A stretch of DNA of 64,000 nucleotides from Nemopilema nomurai (lineage: Eukaryota > Cnidaria > Scyphozoa > Rhizostomeae > Rhizostomatidae). This document shows, piece after piece, positions 62,920 through 64,000 of this stretch. Made by a program: the position numbers and the translations under genes. The notes under the pieces are model-generated. The model ran no database searches. It was not told where the DNA came from and saw nothing but the letters and a program-made list of their open reading frames with translations. Every line of letters begins with the position of its first letter. Positions within the stretch are counted from its first letter, which is position 1. Location: positions 62,001-126,000 of the forward strand of contig ML133413.1 in the NCBI GenBank assembly GCA_003864495.1, given 5' to 3'.

Positions 62920-64000
62920 TCTGAAAGGCGAAATTCAAATTATTTCTCATTTTCGTATTGGTTATGCCAATCTCTGAAATTCTATGCATTTAGTTTGTTA
63001 TTTTAATGGGTTTTGTTTTCAATATTTATAATGCAGAGATGGTAGCTTAATAATCCCTAGTAAGATTTTTGCAATCTATCTATTTGATAAATTCATTGAC
63101 AACTATAACTGGAGATGCCTGATTGAGGATATGCAATGGTTGAACATCTTAAATATCGTCCCTTTTGGTAGGCAGCTTGAAGTTGTTATTTTTCTATGAT
63201 AGATTCCATGAAATTTAGGGCTTTGGTATTTTTACATGCTGTTTTGCTTCTAAATCAAATAAGGGGAGATACATGTTAACTATTTTTTAAATAAGGTAGG
63301 CTGCTTTTTTCCACTTTGTCTACAATCAATTTTATATGCATCTGTGAAATTTCCTTGTTTTATCACTGATTCAGAACTAACTGGAAAAAACAAATTGTTT
63401 CCAAAGCTACTTCTTTATGAACTCAACCCCTTTAAGAGCTGTTTGCCCAAATGGAGCAGGACTTGAATTTCTATTTGTAATTTTGTTCTGAAGTAAACCA
63501 GCCTGCTTCATTAAAAGTAAATCAGTATTTCTTGAAAGACAGTTTCTGATTCATCACTCTGTTTATGTGTGTTGACATTTTTAATTAGAAAAATAATAGT
63601 TAAATTGCATTAAAATTGTATTTTAATTGTAAATTGCTTTTTGTGAAATTAATTATACTAAGATTTTTCTGTTTATCTTCTACCTTTTCTCCAAAAATTA
63701 TCATAATTTATTTTAATTCTTCCTTCTGCTCCCATTTTTCATATCTATAAGGGTTTACTTAGGACATATTTCACAAGCGTTCATGAACTCTATAATCTTT
63801 GTCTTGCATGCAACAAAGTAAGTAAAAAAATGCAATAACTTTCCATTTTATGCAGAATTTTGTGCACAAAGATGTCAACCCAGCCACTGCTTTCTAGCTT
63901 TGACAGGTCCTCTATTTGTATTACCTTGTGATCAGCAGAAAGCTTGAAACTTTCTAATCTCTTTTGAGTAGTTTGTAAATAAGTTCCATTTATATGAGGT
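62920..64000. other. Region downstream of TMEM45-like gene
   Basis: AT-rich DNA to the right edge, presumably the 3' UTR and intergenic sequence. I see no further exon, RNA gene or repeat. Confidence 0.55.

Overview
This window is eukaryotic nuclear DNA: AT-rich, with many short exons bounded by GT..AG introns and metazoan housekeeping genes. Gene content points to an animal. The INO80E, GIT and GTF2H3 orthologues are close to vertebrate ones in domain layout, there is an intronless DEG/ENaC channel gene, and short inverted-repeat DNA transposons are scattered through introns. I infer an early-branching invertebrate, most likely a cnidarian (perhaps an anthozoan), but the species cannot be fixed from sequence alone.

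Layout: (1) 178-6262, minus: FTSJ3/SPB1 rRNA methyltransferase, running off the left edge. (2) 6492-10887, plus: INO80E, divergent from FTSJ3 across 229 bp. (3) 12858-28054, minus: GTF2H3 (TFIIH p34), about 15 kb. Its largest intron (13262-21007) holds a complete intronless DEG/ENaC channel gene (17530-19040) on the opposite strand. (4) 28235-29587, plus: GPATCH4, divergent from GTF2H3 across 180 bp. (5) 30618-34570, plus: a 959-aa P-loop NTPase with TPR repeats and a strong mitochondrial presequence, which I cannot assign to a named gene. (6) 35699-57392, plus: GIT (Arf GAP, 21 exons, 760 aa). (7) 59939-61495, minus: CD2BP2 (U5 snRNP GYF protein). (8) 62015-62919, plus: a TMEM45-like membrane protein, divergent from CD2BP2.

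Most of these genes serve gene expression: rRNA methylation (FTSJ3), a nucleolar G-patch protein (GPATCH4), chromatin remodelling (INO80E), transcription and repair (GTF2H3) and splicing (CD2BP2). Three head-to-head pairs share short intergenic regions. The clearest candidate for undescribed biology is the mitochondrial STAND-like NTPase-TPR protein.

Three conserved genes (DEG/ENaC, GIT, TMEM45-like) each carry one single-base deletion at a homopolymer run in otherwise intact frames. In each case, adding one base makes the coding length divisible by three. This looks like uncorrected assembly indels rather than three pseudogenes. Non-coding DNA holds at least three short inverted-repeat elements (one with a Harbinger/PIF transposase remnant), several minisatellites, and a GC-rich island inside GIT that may be an internal promoter.
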